Positions 1-7,563 of a DNA stretch of 37,484 bases are shown piece after piece. The notes beneath the pieces were generated by a model that made no database searches, had not been told where the DNA came from, and saw only the letters and a program-made list of their open reading frames with translations. Positions within the stretch are counted from its first letter, which is position 1. Every line of letters starts with the position of its first letter. The position numbers and the translations under genes are program-made. Where the stretch lies: positions 1 to 37,484 of the forward strand of contig NZ_BIMB01000065.1 in assembly GCF_004000865.1 (NCBI RefSeq), in the 5' to 3' direction. Source of the stretch: Paenibacillus elgii NBRC 100335. Its GTDB lineage: Bacteria; Bacillota; Bacilli; Paenibacillales; NBRC-103111.

Positions 1-384
1 CGGCTCGCCGCTCATCGGCGCCGCCGCGGGAGCGGGCTTCGCCTCGGGCGCTTCGCCGCCAGCGGCTTTCGCACCGCCGCTGTCCGCCTCTGCGCCGCGC
101 TTCGCGGGAGCGTCCTCGCTTGCAACCGCTTCCCCGGCGGACGCTTGGCTTACGCTAGCTTTCGCCGTATCGCTCGCCGGCTCGCCGGCTGCACCCGCTT
201 TCACTCTATCGCTCGCAGACGGCTCGCCTGCGTTCGCTTTCGTATTCTCGTCCGCCGTCGTCTGCTCGCTGGAAGCGGCTTCCGCTTGATCGCCCGACGG
301 GTTCGCGCTGGCGTCCGCTTTCGCTTGCTTCTGCTCTTCGGCAGCGGCCGCATCAGCTTTCTCTCGCTTTTGCTCCTCGCTCAT
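1..384 (-). CDS. nuoC: NADH-quinone oxidoreductase subunit C, N-terminal part (cut by window edge)
   Basis: The ATG overlaps the nuoB stop codon in an ATGA arrangement, so the gene is translationally coupled to nuoB. The visible 128 codons encode only a low-complexity, Ala/Glu/Ser/Lys/Gly-rich extension beginning MSEEQKREKADAAAAEEQ, with recurring AGEP(A/S)SD-like pieces; the conserved 30-kDa subunit domain is not reached before the edge. The identity is therefore inferred from position directly after nuoA and nuoB, where nuoC belongs in complex I operons, together with the frame staying open. NuoC is a peripheral-arm subunit of the membrane NADH:quinone oxidoreductase. If the name is wrong this is an unknown Ala-rich protein. 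Confidence 0.72.
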   Translation of the reverse strand, partial: MSEEQKREKADAAAAEEQKQAKADASANPSGDQAEAASSEQTTADENTKANAGEPSASDRVKAGAAGEPASDTAKASVSQASAGEAVASEDAPAKRGAEADSGGAKAAGGEAPEAKPAPAAAPMSGEP

Positions 385-899
385 CGATTGGTCACCTGCT
401 TACCGGTTTTCGCTTCATAGCGGATTTTTTCCTGCAGCTTGTTGATGCCGTAGATCAGGGCGGCCGGATTCGGCGGACAGCCGGGAATATATACATCGAC
501 CGGAACAACTTGGTCAACGCCCTTCACTACCGCGTACGATTTCACATACGGGCCGCCTGCCGTGGCACAGGAGCCCATCGCAATGACCCACTTCGGCTCC
601 GGCATCTGCTCGTACAAGCGCCTCAAGAGAGGGGCCATCTTCTTCGTCACCGTACCGGCGACGATCATCACATCCGACTGGCGCGGGGACGTCCGGAAAA
701 TAACGCCGAAACGGTCCAAATCGTAATGGGACGCGCCCGTGCCCATCATTTCGATGGCACAGCAAGCAAGTCCGAAAGTCAACGGCCACAGCGAGTTGCT
801 GCGGGCCCACGCCTTCACCTGCTCCAACGTCGTCATGAATACGTTGCGCTCAAGCTCCTGCCGTTCCTCCGGCGTAATGCTCTCTAAATTGAAGTCCAT
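381..899 (-). CDS. nuoB: NADH-quinone oxidoreductase subunit B
   Basis: 172-residue complex I subunit that holds the terminal 4Fe-4S cluster N2 and passes electrons to quinone. The four cluster cysteines are visible: adjacent C46-C47 in FGLACCAIEMMGTG, C111 in AMGSCATAGGPY and C141 in YIPGCPPNP. The start chosen is MDFNLESI, with GAAGG upstream; a longer frame exists but its extra residues are the 3' end of nuoA read in another frame. The start lies 16 bases inside nuoA and the stop overlaps nuoC, so nuoABC form one tightly packed operon on the minus strand. Length and motifs are normal for the family. Confidence 0.97.
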   Translation of the reverse strand: MDFNLESITPEERQELERNVFMTTLEQVKAWARSNSLWPLTFGLACCAIEMMGTGASHYDLDRFGVIFRTSPRQSDVMIVAGTVTKKMAPLLRRLYEQMPEPKWVIAMGSCATAGGPYVKSYAVVKGVDQVVPVDVYIPGCPPNPAALIYGINKLQEKIRYEAKTGKQVTNR

Positions 900-1249
900 T
901 GCAGCACCTTCTTCTTCCAAGCGTAAAGTAAGCCTATGACCAGCAAGCCAACAAATATGCACATCTCTACAAGCGCAAACAAGCCTAATTGCTTATACGC
1001 AACGGCCCATGGGTACAAAAATACAGTTTCCACATCGAAGATGACAAACATCAGCGCGAAGAGGTAATACCGGATGTTGAAACGGACATGACCCGTACCT
1101 ACCGGCTCGTTACCGCTTTCATAAGTCGTATACTTTTCCTCCACCGGTTTGTAGGGACGGAGCCAGCGACCGATTGTAAGCGCTGCAATTGGAAGCAATA
1201 CCGCTAAGAAGAGAAAAATCGTTACGACCACGTAATTGTTCATGTACAT
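884..1249 (-). CDS. nuoA: NADH-quinone oxidoreductase subunit A
   Basis: 121-residue membrane subunit of complex I. Three hydrophobic segments are visible (about residues 6-26, 60-80 and 90-110). Family features include the loop containing KYTTYESGNEPVG and the segment RYYLFALMFVIFDVETVFLYPWA, with its conserved acidic residues inside the membrane. It is the first gene of the nuo operon and overlaps nuoB by 16 bases. A GGGAGG ribosome site lies about 13 bases before ATG 1249; a second ATG two codons later is possible. Promoter and ATP synthase terminator lie upstream, so nuo and atp appear to be separate transcripts. Confidence 0.95.
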   Translation of the reverse strand: MYMNNYVVVTIFLFLAVLLPIAALTIGRWLRPYKPVEEKYTTYESGNEPVGTGHVRFNIRYYLFALMFVIFDVETVFLYPWAVAYKQLGLFALVEMCIFVGLLVIGLLYAWKKKVLQWTSI

Positions 1250-1333
1250 CGCGAACGAACCGCCTCCCTTATTATATTAGGTCCCGCCTGCGTCTTGCTT
1301 TTGCAGGACAGTTGTTAATGCTATGCCTTCCCA

Positions 1334-1362
1334 ATTATAACAAAAGCCATTTGGGGTGTCTA
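1334..1362 (-). promoter_or_regulatory. Sigma-A type promoter of nuo operon
   Basis: On the minus strand TAGACA (1362-1357), 17 bases, TATAAT (1339-1334): one mismatch to the consensus in the -35 and none in the -10. It lies about 85 bases upstream of nuoA and downstream of the atp terminator, the right place to start the nuo transcript. Confidence 0.75.
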
Positions 1363-1446
1363 ACATTTTCATCCACTTTCACAATGCCTTCATAAGTCGG
1401 GAAGCCTAATCCCATACAATCCGTTCAATATACCGGAATAACTAGA

Positions 1447-1484
1447 AAAAAAGACGGAGGAACCGTGTTCCCCCGTCTTTTTGG
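1447..1484 (-). terminator. Terminator of the atp operon
   Basis: Inverted repeat with 16-base arms (1448-1463 and 1467-1482), a 3-base loop and one A-C mismatch; the arms end in A and T runs, so it can work on both strands. It lies 10 bases after the atpC stop and before the nuo promoter, closing the ATP synthase transcript. Confidence 0.9.
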
Positions 1485-1492
1485 TTCAACTA

Positions 1493-1900
1493 TTACTTTT
1501 TCCCAGAGACGTCAATTCGATTCATTGCACGCTGCAAAGAGAGTTCCGCCCGCTTGAAGTCGATATGGTCTTTTTTGGCTTGAGACAATCGACTTTGCGC
1601 CCGTTCTTTCGCTTTCTGTGCACGCTCGACATCGATCTGTTCCGGCAGCTCGGCGCTTTCCGCCAGTATAACCACCTTATCCTTGCGCACTTCCATAAAA
1701 CCGCCGTTTACCGCGATAACCGTGTCTTTCGACCCTTTCAGTTTCACAGTAATCGGAGCGATTCGTAATGGAGTGACCAGCGGAATGTGATTCGGCAGAA
1801 TTCCAAGCTCCCCTTCAACGCCCTTTACGACAATCATGTTCGCCTGTTCGGCGTACACTTTACGCTCGGGGGTGACGATTTCCAACAGGAATGTGCTCAC
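1493..1900 (-). CDS. atpC: ATP synthase F1 epsilon subunit
   Basis: 135-residue central-stalk subunit that links rotation to the catalytic head and can inhibit ATP hydrolysis. N-terminal beta-sandwich domain (FLLEIVTPERKVY, then GELGILPNHIPLVTPL, about residues 4-85) is followed by a C-terminal helical domain with many Glu, Arg and Ala residues. The start is GTG at 1900, nine bases after GGAGGGG; no ATG is available at that spacing. It is the last gene of the atp operon, and the palindromic repeats just upstream end immediately before its ribosome site. Length is typical. Confidence 0.96.
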   Translation of the reverse strand: MSTFLLEIVTPERKVYAEQANMIVVKGVEGELGILPNHIPLVTPLRIAPITVKLKGSKDTVIAVNGGFMEVRKDKVVILAESAELPEQIDVERAQKAKERAQSRLSQAKKDHIDFKRAELSLQRAMNRIDVSGKK

Positions 1901-1915
1901 TTGGATTCCCCTCCT

Positions 1916-2036
1916 AAGAGTTTGCCTAGGGGCAAACTACTTCGTAAGCATAAGCTGGGCTTTCGTAAGAAAGCCACATCGTAAGCATTAGTCTTGCCGC
2001 CGAAGCCCGATTCTTTTGCAGAATCGGCGCTTCAGC
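1916..2036 (-). repeat. Palindromic repeats in the atpD-atpC spacer
   Basis: In transcript direction the 150-base spacer holds three hairpins. First a strong one directly after atpD (2036-1999), with stem GAAGC/GCTTC plus CCGATTC/GAATCGG and a short bulge. Then two units that begin GCTTACGAtG or GCTTACGAAG and carry a palindrome: GGCTTTC/GAAAGCC, then GTTTGCC/GGCAAAC. The last ends 2-3 bases before the AGGAGGGG ribosome site of atpC. The GCTTACGA tag and palindrome design match the units in the atpG-atpD spacer. No T run follows, so these are not simple terminators. Confidence 0.85.
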
Positions 2037-2050
2037 CGCGTTCTATATCA

Positions 2051-3457
2051 TTACAGCGTTTTTGCCTTTTCGATCGCGTCTTCAATCGTACCCACGTTGT
2101 GGAACGCAGGCTCCGGAAGGTGGTCGTGCTTGCCTTCGAGAATTTCTTTGAAGCTGCGGACGGTTTCTTTAACCGGCACGTACAAGCCAGGGATCCCGTT
2201 GAACGCCTCGGCCACGTGAAGCGGCTGGGACAGGAACAAACGGAGACGGCGAGCGCGGAGTACGACCAGTTTGTCCTCGTCGGACAACTCGTCCATACCC
2301 AAGATCGCGATTATATCGAGCAGCTCTTTATAGCGCTGAAGAATCCGTTTCACGCCTTGAGCGACATTGTAATGCTCTTCGCCGAGAATTTCCGGCGTCA
2401 AAATCCGGGAAGACGAAGCGAGCGGGTCTACCGCAGGGAAAATACCGGCGGCAGCGATGCTACGCTCAAGGTTCGTCGTTGCGTCCAAGTGAGCAAATGC
2501 CGTTGCCGGAGCCGGGTCGGTGTAGTCGTCCGCCGGAACGTAAATCGCTTGGATGGAAGTAACGGAACCTTTTTTCGTCGAAGTGATCCGCTCTTGCAGC
2601 TGACCCATCTCGGTAGCCAGCGTCGGCTGGTAACCTACCGCGGAAGGCATACGGCCGAGCAATGCGGAAACCTCGGAGCCCGCTTGGGTAAAGCGGAAGA
2701 TGTTGTCGATAAACAGAAGCACGTCGCGGCCTTCTTCGTCACGGAAATATTCCGCCATCGTCAAACCGGACAATGCCACGCGAAGACGCGCACCCGGCGG
2801 TTCGTTCATCTGTCCGAAAACCATCGCGGTTTTCGAGATAACGCCGGAGTCCTTCATCTCGTGATAAAGGTCGTTACCTTCACGCGTTCTTTCGCCTACG
2901 CCCGCGAATACGGAGATACCGCCGTGCTCTTGAGCGATGTTGTGGATAAGCTCCTGCATTGTAACGGTTTTACCTACGCCTGCACCGCCGAAGAGACCGA
3001 TCTTACCGCCCTTCGCATAAGGAGCCATCAAGTCGATAACTTTAATTCCCGTTTCAAGGATTTCCGCCTTCGTCGACAAGTTGTCGAACGCAGGAGCGGC
3101 TTTATGAATCGGGCTGACGTTGGTACGGTCGACTTCTGTCGTTCCGTCGATCGGATCACCAAGCACGTTAAATACGCGGCCCAGCGTAGCCGGACCTACC
3201 GGTACGGAAATCGGAGCTCCAGTATCGACGGCGTCAATACCGCGTACCAAACCGTCCGTGGAAGACATCGCGACACAACGAACCAGGTTGTCGCCAAGGT
3301 GTACCGCAGCTTCAACCGTCAGGCTGATGTCGTGCTCGCCTTGTTTTTCGGCTTTCTTTTCAATCTTAATGGCATTCAAAATCTCAGGGAGGTGTCCACG
3401 TTCAAACTCAATGTCAACGACCGGCCCTGTGATATTCACAACGCGCCCTTTGCTCAT
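2051..3457 (-). CDS. atpD: ATP synthase F1 beta subunit
   Basis: 468-residue catalytic subunit of the F1 head. Visible are the Walker A motif GGAGVGKT (157-164), the catalytic Glu in GVGERTREGNDLY, the Walker B strand DVLLFIDNIFRFTQAG, and the DELSDEDKLVV segment that corresponds to the DELSEED coupling region. The start is MSKGRVVNITGP at 3457, preceded by GAGGAGGGAAAAC; the frame extends five codons further but those codons are the ribosome site itself. It sits between atpG and atpC, with hairpin repeats on both sides. Length is normal and no key residue is missing. Confidence 0.98.
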   Translation of the reverse strand: MSKGRVVNITGPVVDIEFERGHLPEILNAIKIEKKAEKQGEHDISLTVEAAVHLGDNLVRCVAMSSTDGLVRGIDAVDTGAPISVPVGPATLGRVFNVLGDPIDGTTEVDRTNVSPIHKAAPAFDNLSTKAEILETGIKVIDLMAPYAKGGKIGLFGGAGVGKTVTMQELIHNIAQEHGGISVFAGVGERTREGNDLYHEMKDSGVISKTAMVFGQMNEPPGARLRVALSGLTMAEYFRDEEGRDVLLFIDNIFRFTQAGSEVSALLGRMPSAVGYQPTLATEMGQLQERITSTKKGSVTSIQAIYVPADDYTDPAPATAFAHLDATTNLERSIAAAGIFPAVDPLASSSRILTPEILGEEHYNVAQGVKRILQRYKELLDIIAILGMDELSDEDKLVVLRARRLRLFLSQPLHVAEAFNGIPGLYVPVKETVRSFKEILEGKHDHLPEPAFHNVGTIEDAIEKAKTL

Positions 3458-3471
3458 GTTTTCCCTCCTCA

Positions 3472-3592
3472 AAGTTTTGCCTATGGCAAAACTGTCTTCG
3501 TAAGCATTCGCTTAAGTTTTGCCGTAGGCAAAACTGCATCGTAAGCCTTATCTGAGCTTTGCCGGAGGCAAAGCCATTACGTACCATGATTC
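3472..3592 (-). repeat. Three tandem palindromic units in the atpG-atpD spacer
   Basis: In transcript direction: palindrome GGCTTTGCC/GGCAAAGC (near 3577-3556), then GCTTACGATGC plus palindrome AGTTTTGCC/GGCAAAACT (near 3536-3516), then GCTTACGAAGAC plus a second AGTTTTGCC/GGCAAAACT (near 3495-3475). The two complete units repeat at a 41-base period. The last hairpin ends one base before the TGAGGAGGG ribosome site of atpD. Loops differ (tac, ata, tcc) while the arms are complementary, which suggests selection for pairing. Related units lie in the atpD-atpC spacer. Confidence 0.92.
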
Positions 3593-3595
3593 GAT

Positions 3596-4453
3596 CTAGG
3601 CGTTAGCGTTCGCACCGGCGACGATCTCGGAAATTTCCTGTGTGATCGAAGCCTGACGCGCACGGTTGTAAGACAACGTCAGTTCGTTGATCATCTTCGT
3701 CGCGTTCTTCGTTGCGCTGCTCATCGCCGTCATTCTAGCACCGAACTCGCTGGCCTTTCCGTCCAGTACCGCACTGTATATGAGCGTCTCGGCATACTTG
3801 GGAAGGAGCACTTCCAATACGCCTTCGGCAGACGGCTCGTACTCGTAGGCTGCTGTTGTTTCGACGGATACGTCTTCCATCGGGAGAAGGCGTTTGACGG
3901 TCGGGATTTGAGTCATCGCATTTTTAAACTGGTTGTAGACCAAGAACAATTGGTCATACGACCCGTTTTCGAAATTAGCTACCGCTGCAGCCGCAATCGA
4001 CTTAATATCCGAGAACGTCGGCGAATCGGAAAGTCCGGTAACTTCCTCCAAAATCGGAACGTTCCGCTTCTTGAAGAAGTCTCTGCCTTTGCGTCCGATC
4101 ACGAAGATCGAATATTCGGCAGGAGAGCTGTGCTTTTCCCGGATTTCCGACATCACCTTCCGCAACACGTTGGCGTTGTAACCGCCGGCCAGACCGCGGT
4201 CGGACGTGATGACCAAATAACCGGTCTTTTTCACCTCGCGGGTTTCGAGCATCGGGTGCTTCACACCCTTCGTTCCCGCAGCGATGCTGCCGACCACTTC
4301 CTTCAGCTTATCCGCGTAAGGACGGGCGGACTCCGCCGCCATTTGGGCTCTTCTAAGCTTGGAAGCCGCAACCATTTCCATGGCCTTGGTTATTTGTTTC
4401 ATGTTTTGCTTGGATCTGATCGCGCGCTTAATCTCGCGCATCCCTTTTGCCAT
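3596..4453 (-). CDS. atpG: ATP synthase F1 gamma subunit
   Basis: 285-residue rotor shaft of the F1 head. The N-terminal helix with IKRAIRSKQNMKQITKAMEMVAASKL and the C-terminal helix with ARMTAMSSATKNATKMI and the LTLSYNRARQASITQEISEIV stretch are the diagnostic coiled-coil ends; the middle carries the Rossmann-like ITSDRGLAGGYNANV region. Start ATG 4453 follows GAGAGGTGAGCAGGT. It lies between atpA and atpD, the standard order. A 150-base spacer with degenerate inverted repeats separates it from atpA. Size and ends are typical. Confidence 0.97.
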   Translation of the reverse strand: MAKGMREIKRAIRSKQNMKQITKAMEMVAASKLRRAQMAAESARPYADKLKEVVGSIAAGTKGVKHPMLETREVKKTGYLVITSDRGLAGGYNANVLRKVMSEIREKHSSPAEYSIFVIGRKGRDFFKKRNVPILEEVTGLSDSPTFSDIKSIAAAAVANFENGSYDQLFLVYNQFKNAMTQIPTVKRLLPMEDVSVETTAAYEYEPSAEGVLEVLLPKYAETLIYSAVLDGKASEFGARMTAMSSATKNATKMINELTLSYNRARQASITQEISEIVAGANANA

Positions 4454-4606
4454 ACCTGCTCACCTCTCTTTCGAGGCTTCTCCGCTTGCTTCCGCAGGCC
4501 CTGAACGACCAATGCTTCCGCAAGGGAGAACCTTCATCGAAACGCTTGTTTCAGGCTTATCGTAGAGCGCCGGGTTTCTTCAGCAGATTCCCGGGTTAAT
4601 TATATA
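4454..4606 (-). other. atpA-atpG spacer with degenerate hairpins
   Basis: The 153-base spacer contains no gene. In transcript direction it shows CCGGG/CCCGG arms near its start, then CTACGATAAGCCT followed by GAAAC/GTTTC, resembling a decayed copy of the GCTTACGA-plus-palindrome units found in the two later spacers. Further on TGCGGAAGCA occurs twice as a direct repeat, 26 bases apart. The relationship to the other repeats is tentative. Confidence 0.45.
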
Positions 4607-6121
4607 TTACTCGGAAACCGAGAAACTTCTTTTGAACTGTGCGATCGCGTCCGTCAATGCTTTCTCGTTATCCGCGGTCAAGTCTTTCGTGTCGCGGATG
4701 CTTTGGAGAATTTCCGGACGGCTGGTGTCCAAATAAGTCAGGAATTCGGACTCGAAACGAAGCACGTCTTTCACCGGGATATCGTCCAGATGGCCTCTGA
4801 CAACCGTAAAGAGGGAAGCCACTTGACGGTCAAGACCCATCGGCTGGTAAACGCCTTGCTTCAAAATTTCAAGCGTGCGCTCGCCGCGGTTCAAACGGCT
4901 TTGCGTCGCTTTATCCAGGTCGGAACCGAACTGTGCGAATGCGGCAAGCTCACGGTACTGAGCCAAGTCGACGCGGAGCGTACCGGCAACTTTTTTCATC
5001 GCTTTCGTTTGTGCGGAGCTGCCTACCCGGGATACCGAGATACCGACGTTAACCGCCGGACGTTGGCCGGAGTAGAACAGATCGGACTCCAGGAAGATCT
5101 GTCCGTCCGTAATCGAGATTACGTTAGTCGGAATATATGCGGATACGTCGCCTGCTTGCGTTTCGATAAACGGCAGCGCGGTGATCGAACCTCCGCCCAG
5201 CTCGTCGTTCAATTTCGCAGCGCGCTCCAGCAAACGGGAGTGCAGATAGAAGACGTCGCCCGGATAAGCTTCCCGGCCCGGAGGACGGCGAAGCAACAAG
5301 GACAGCTCGCGGTATGCAGCCGCTTGTTTGGACAAGTCGTCGTAAACGATCAGGACGTGCTCGCCTTTGTACATGAAGTACTCGCCCATCGCGCAGCCTG
5401 CGTAAGGAGCAAGCCACAGCATCGGGGACGGCTCGGAAGCCGAAGCGGTAACCACGATCGTGTATTCGAGCGCGCCTGCTTTACGCAGCTGCTCTACGAC
5501 GCCGACAACAGTGGATTGCTTTTGTCCGATCGCAACGTAAATACATTTTACGCCGTTGCCTTTTTGGTTGATGATCGTATCGATGGCGATTGCGGTTTTA
5601 CCCGTTTGACGGTCGCCGATGATAAGCTCCCGCTGACCGCGGCCGACAGGAATCATCGCGTCAATCGCCTTAATCCCGGTTTGCATCGGTTCATGAACCG
5701 ATTTACGGGCCATAACGCCCGGAGCCGGGGATTCGATCGCACGGAAATTCGTTGTGTTGATCGGACCTTTGCCGTCTACCGGTTGACCGAGCGGATTCAC
5801 GACGCGGCCCAGCATTTCCTCGCCTACGGGAACTTCCATGATGCGGCCGGTACGTTTCACTTGGTCGCCTTCGCGGATGTCGGTGTAAGGCCCCAGAATA
5901 ACGATACCTACGTTGCTTTCTTCAAGGTTAAACGCATATCCCAACACGCCGTTGGGAAACTCGAGCAGTTCGCCTGCCATGACGTTCTCCAAGCCGTGCG
6001 CACGGGCGATACCGTCACCGACCTGAATAACCGTACCTACGTCAACCACTTGAATCTCGGATTTATATTGTTCAATCTGCTGCTTAATCAGCGTGCTGAT
6101 TTCTTCCGGTCTGATACTCAA
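4607..6121 (-). CDS. atpA: ATP synthase F1 alpha subunit
   Basis: 504-residue non-catalytic nucleotide-binding subunit of the F1 head. Walker A GDRQTGKT, the strand HVLIVYDDLSKQAAAYRELSLLLRRPPGREAYPGD and the C-terminal helical domain are all present in order. The start appears to be TTG at 6121 (protein MSIRPEEISTL), close after GGGGTGAGGG; no ATG fits the family's N-terminus. It follows atpH by 16 bases. A weak start codon on this subunit is worth noting beside the ATG of atpD. Otherwise length and motifs are ordinary. Confidence 0.97.
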   Translation of the reverse strand: MSIRPEEISTLIKQQIEQYKSEIQVVDVGTVIQVGDGIARAHGLENVMAGELLEFPNGVLGYAFNLEESNVGIVILGPYTDIREGDQVKRTGRIMEVPVGEEMLGRVVNPLGQPVDGKGPINTTNFRAIESPAPGVMARKSVHEPMQTGIKAIDAMIPVGRGQRELIIGDRQTGKTAIAIDTIINQKGNGVKCIYVAIGQKQSTVVGVVEQLRKAGALEYTIVVTASASEPSPMLWLAPYAGCAMGEYFMYKGEHVLIVYDDLSKQAAAYRELSLLLRRPPGREAYPGDVFYLHSRLLERAAKLNDELGGGSITALPFIETQAGDVSAYIPTNVISITDGQIFLESDLFYSGQRPAVNVGISVSRVGSSAQTKAMKKVAGTLRVDLAQYRELAAFAQFGSDLDKATQSRLNRGERTLEILKQGVYQPMGLDRQVASLFTVVRGHLDDIPVKDVLRFESEFLTYLDTSRPEILQSIRDTKDLTADNEKALTDAIAQFKRSFSVSE

Positions 6122-6137
6122 ATTCCCTCACCCCTAT

Positions 6138-6689
6138 CTACAGTGCTTGAGATTGATTCAACGTTTTGTGCAGACGCTCGAGCTTGCCCGCCAAGCTTCC
6201 GTCGTACAGACGGTCGCCGATGCGGACTTGAATGCCGCCGAGCAATCCTTTATCGAGAACCGATTCCACACGGATTTGTTTGCCGGTTAATTTGCCGAAC
6301 GTTTCGGCAATCGTGCCGAGTTCCACTTCGCTGAGTTCCACCGGCGTGTATACGGTGGCGCTTGCTTGACCGAGCGCATCGCTGGCGATTTTGCTGTAAG
6401 CTTTCGCGAAAGCTTCCAAAGTCTCTTCCCGGCGGCGCTGGATGAGCAGCTTCAGCGTGTTAATAACGACTTCAGATACGTCCGCATCGAAGATTTGCTT
6501 GATCAACCCGATCTTTACATCAGCCTCGATGCCCGGATGCTTGATGAGCTTGAACAGGTCCGGATTCTCGTTTAAGACCGCAATGACCTTTCCGAGCTCT
6601 TGCTCAACTTGAGCAACCCGGTCGGACTCCCTAGCAACATCGAATAATGCCTTGGCGTACCTTTTGGCTGCGATCAGATCCTGGCTCAT
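6138..6689 (-). CDS. atpH: ATP synthase delta subunit (OSCP homologue)
   Basis: 183-residue peripheral-stalk subunit that ties the F1 head to the b subunits. The N-terminal helical bundle begins AAKRYAKALFDVARESDRV, and the C-terminal conserved stretch is GGIQVRIGDRLYDGSLAGKLERL. Its ATG overlaps the atpF stop in an ATGA arrangement, showing translational coupling, and it is followed closely by atpA. Length is usual for the family. Confidence 0.96.
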   Translation of the reverse strand: MSQDLIAAKRYAKALFDVARESDRVAQVEQELGKVIAVLNENPDLFKLIKHPGIEADVKIGLIKQIFDADVSEVVINTLKLLIQRRREETLEAFAKAYSKIASDALGQASATVYTPVELSEVELGTIAETFGKLTGKQIRVESVLDKGLLGGIQVRIGDRLYDGSLAGKLERLHKTLNQSQAL

Positions 6690-7180
6690 CGGTTGCCCCC
6701 TACTTCTTTCAAGTAGTGTTCAACCAACTCTTCCTGGGACTTCTCGTCAACTTGCTTCTCGATAATTTTGGAAGCGATCATGACGGACAAAGCGCTGACT
6801 TGACCGCGAACGGCAGCAATCGCTTTGTTTTTCTCGCTCTCGATATCCTGAAGCGCTTCGTTTTTCAAACGAGCTGCCTCCGATTTCGCTTGCTCCACGA
6901 TTTCTTCGCCTTGCTTGGCGCTTACTTTGCGTGCTTGCTCGATGATCTCGTGAGCTTCTTTGCGAACATCCTGCATCGCTTGCTTTTGTTCGGCCAGGAG
7001 TTGCTCCGCATCACGGCGATTTTTGTCAGTAGATTCGATTTGCTCGGCAAGCATGCGCTTGCGCGCTTCCATGATTCCCATCAATGGTCCGAAAGCGTAT
7101 TTATTTAAGAGCCAATAGAGGATTAGAAAAGCCACCATGGCGAATACAAAAGATTCCCAGTGCCAACCCATAGCACCCAT
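6686..7180 (-). CDS. atpF: ATP synthase Fo subunit b
   Basis: 164-residue peripheral stalk. One membrane segment near the N-terminus (FVFAMVAFLILYWLLNKYAFGPL) is followed by a long charged, Ala-rich helix (about residues 35-150) that forms the dimeric coiled coil reaching to F1. Start ATG 7180 follows GGGGTGG by six bases; a second ATG three codons later is possible. The gene lies between atpE and atpH and overlaps atpH by four bases. Confidence 0.96.
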   Translation of the reverse strand: MGAMGWHWESFVFAMVAFLILYWLLNKYAFGPLMGIMEARKRMLAEQIESTDKNRRDAEQLLAEQKQAMQDVRKEAHEIIEQARKVSAKQGEEIVEQAKSEAARLKNEALQDIESEKNKAIAAVRGQVSALSVMIASKIIEKQVDEKSQEELVEHYLKEVGGNR

Positions 7181-7262
7181 TTATGCCACCCCTTTCAGTC
7201 ATTTCAGGCAAAACGAAGGCGTGGATGGCTCTTGCCTTCCGCGCCAAACCGATTTCATTCAA

Positions 7263-7478
7263 TTAAGCACCGAAGAAGATCAGGAATCCGAGTACGACGC
7301 CGATGATCGGAACAACCTCGACGATACCAACACCGATAAACATAGTCGTTTGAAGCGTACCGCGGAGCTCAGGCTGACGAGCGATACCTTCGACTGTTTT
7401 GCTGACGATCAAACCGTTACCGATACCTGCGCCAAGTGCGCCCAAACCGATTGCCAAAGCTGCTGCCAAAAATCCCAT
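7263..7478 (-). CDS. atpE: ATP synthase Fo subunit c (rotor ring)
   Basis: 71-residue hairpin of two membrane helices, the proton-carrying rotor subunit. Helix 1 has the glycine-rich packing pattern GLGALGAGIGNGLIV, the polar loop is ARQPELRG, and helix 2 carries the essential acidic residue E54 in GIVEVVPIIG. There is no Gln/Thr sodium signature that I can recognise, so proton coupling is likely. Start MGFLAAALAIG at 7478 follows GAGGAGG at good spacing; six extra upstream codons in the frame overlap the ribosome site and are excluded. Confidence 0.97.
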   Translation of the reverse strand: MGFLAAALAIGLGALGAGIGNGLIVSKTVEGIARQPELRGTLQTTMFIGVGIVEVVPIIGVVLGFLIFFGA

Positions 7479-7563
7479 TGTTAAAATCCTCCTCAACTGA
7501 TAACTAATTTTTTTTGTTTGATTTCCTTAAATTCGCAGACCGACACGAAGGCGAGTATCTAAA

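Noticed and set aside
1994..3544. Open plus-strand frame of 516 codons across the atpD region
   Set aside because: Antisense shadow of atpD caused by codon bias; no ribosome site and no recognisable domain. The same holds for long plus-strand frames over atpA (4703-6334), glyA (11178-12428), ychF (19510-20640) and the beta-helix gene (32153-34093).
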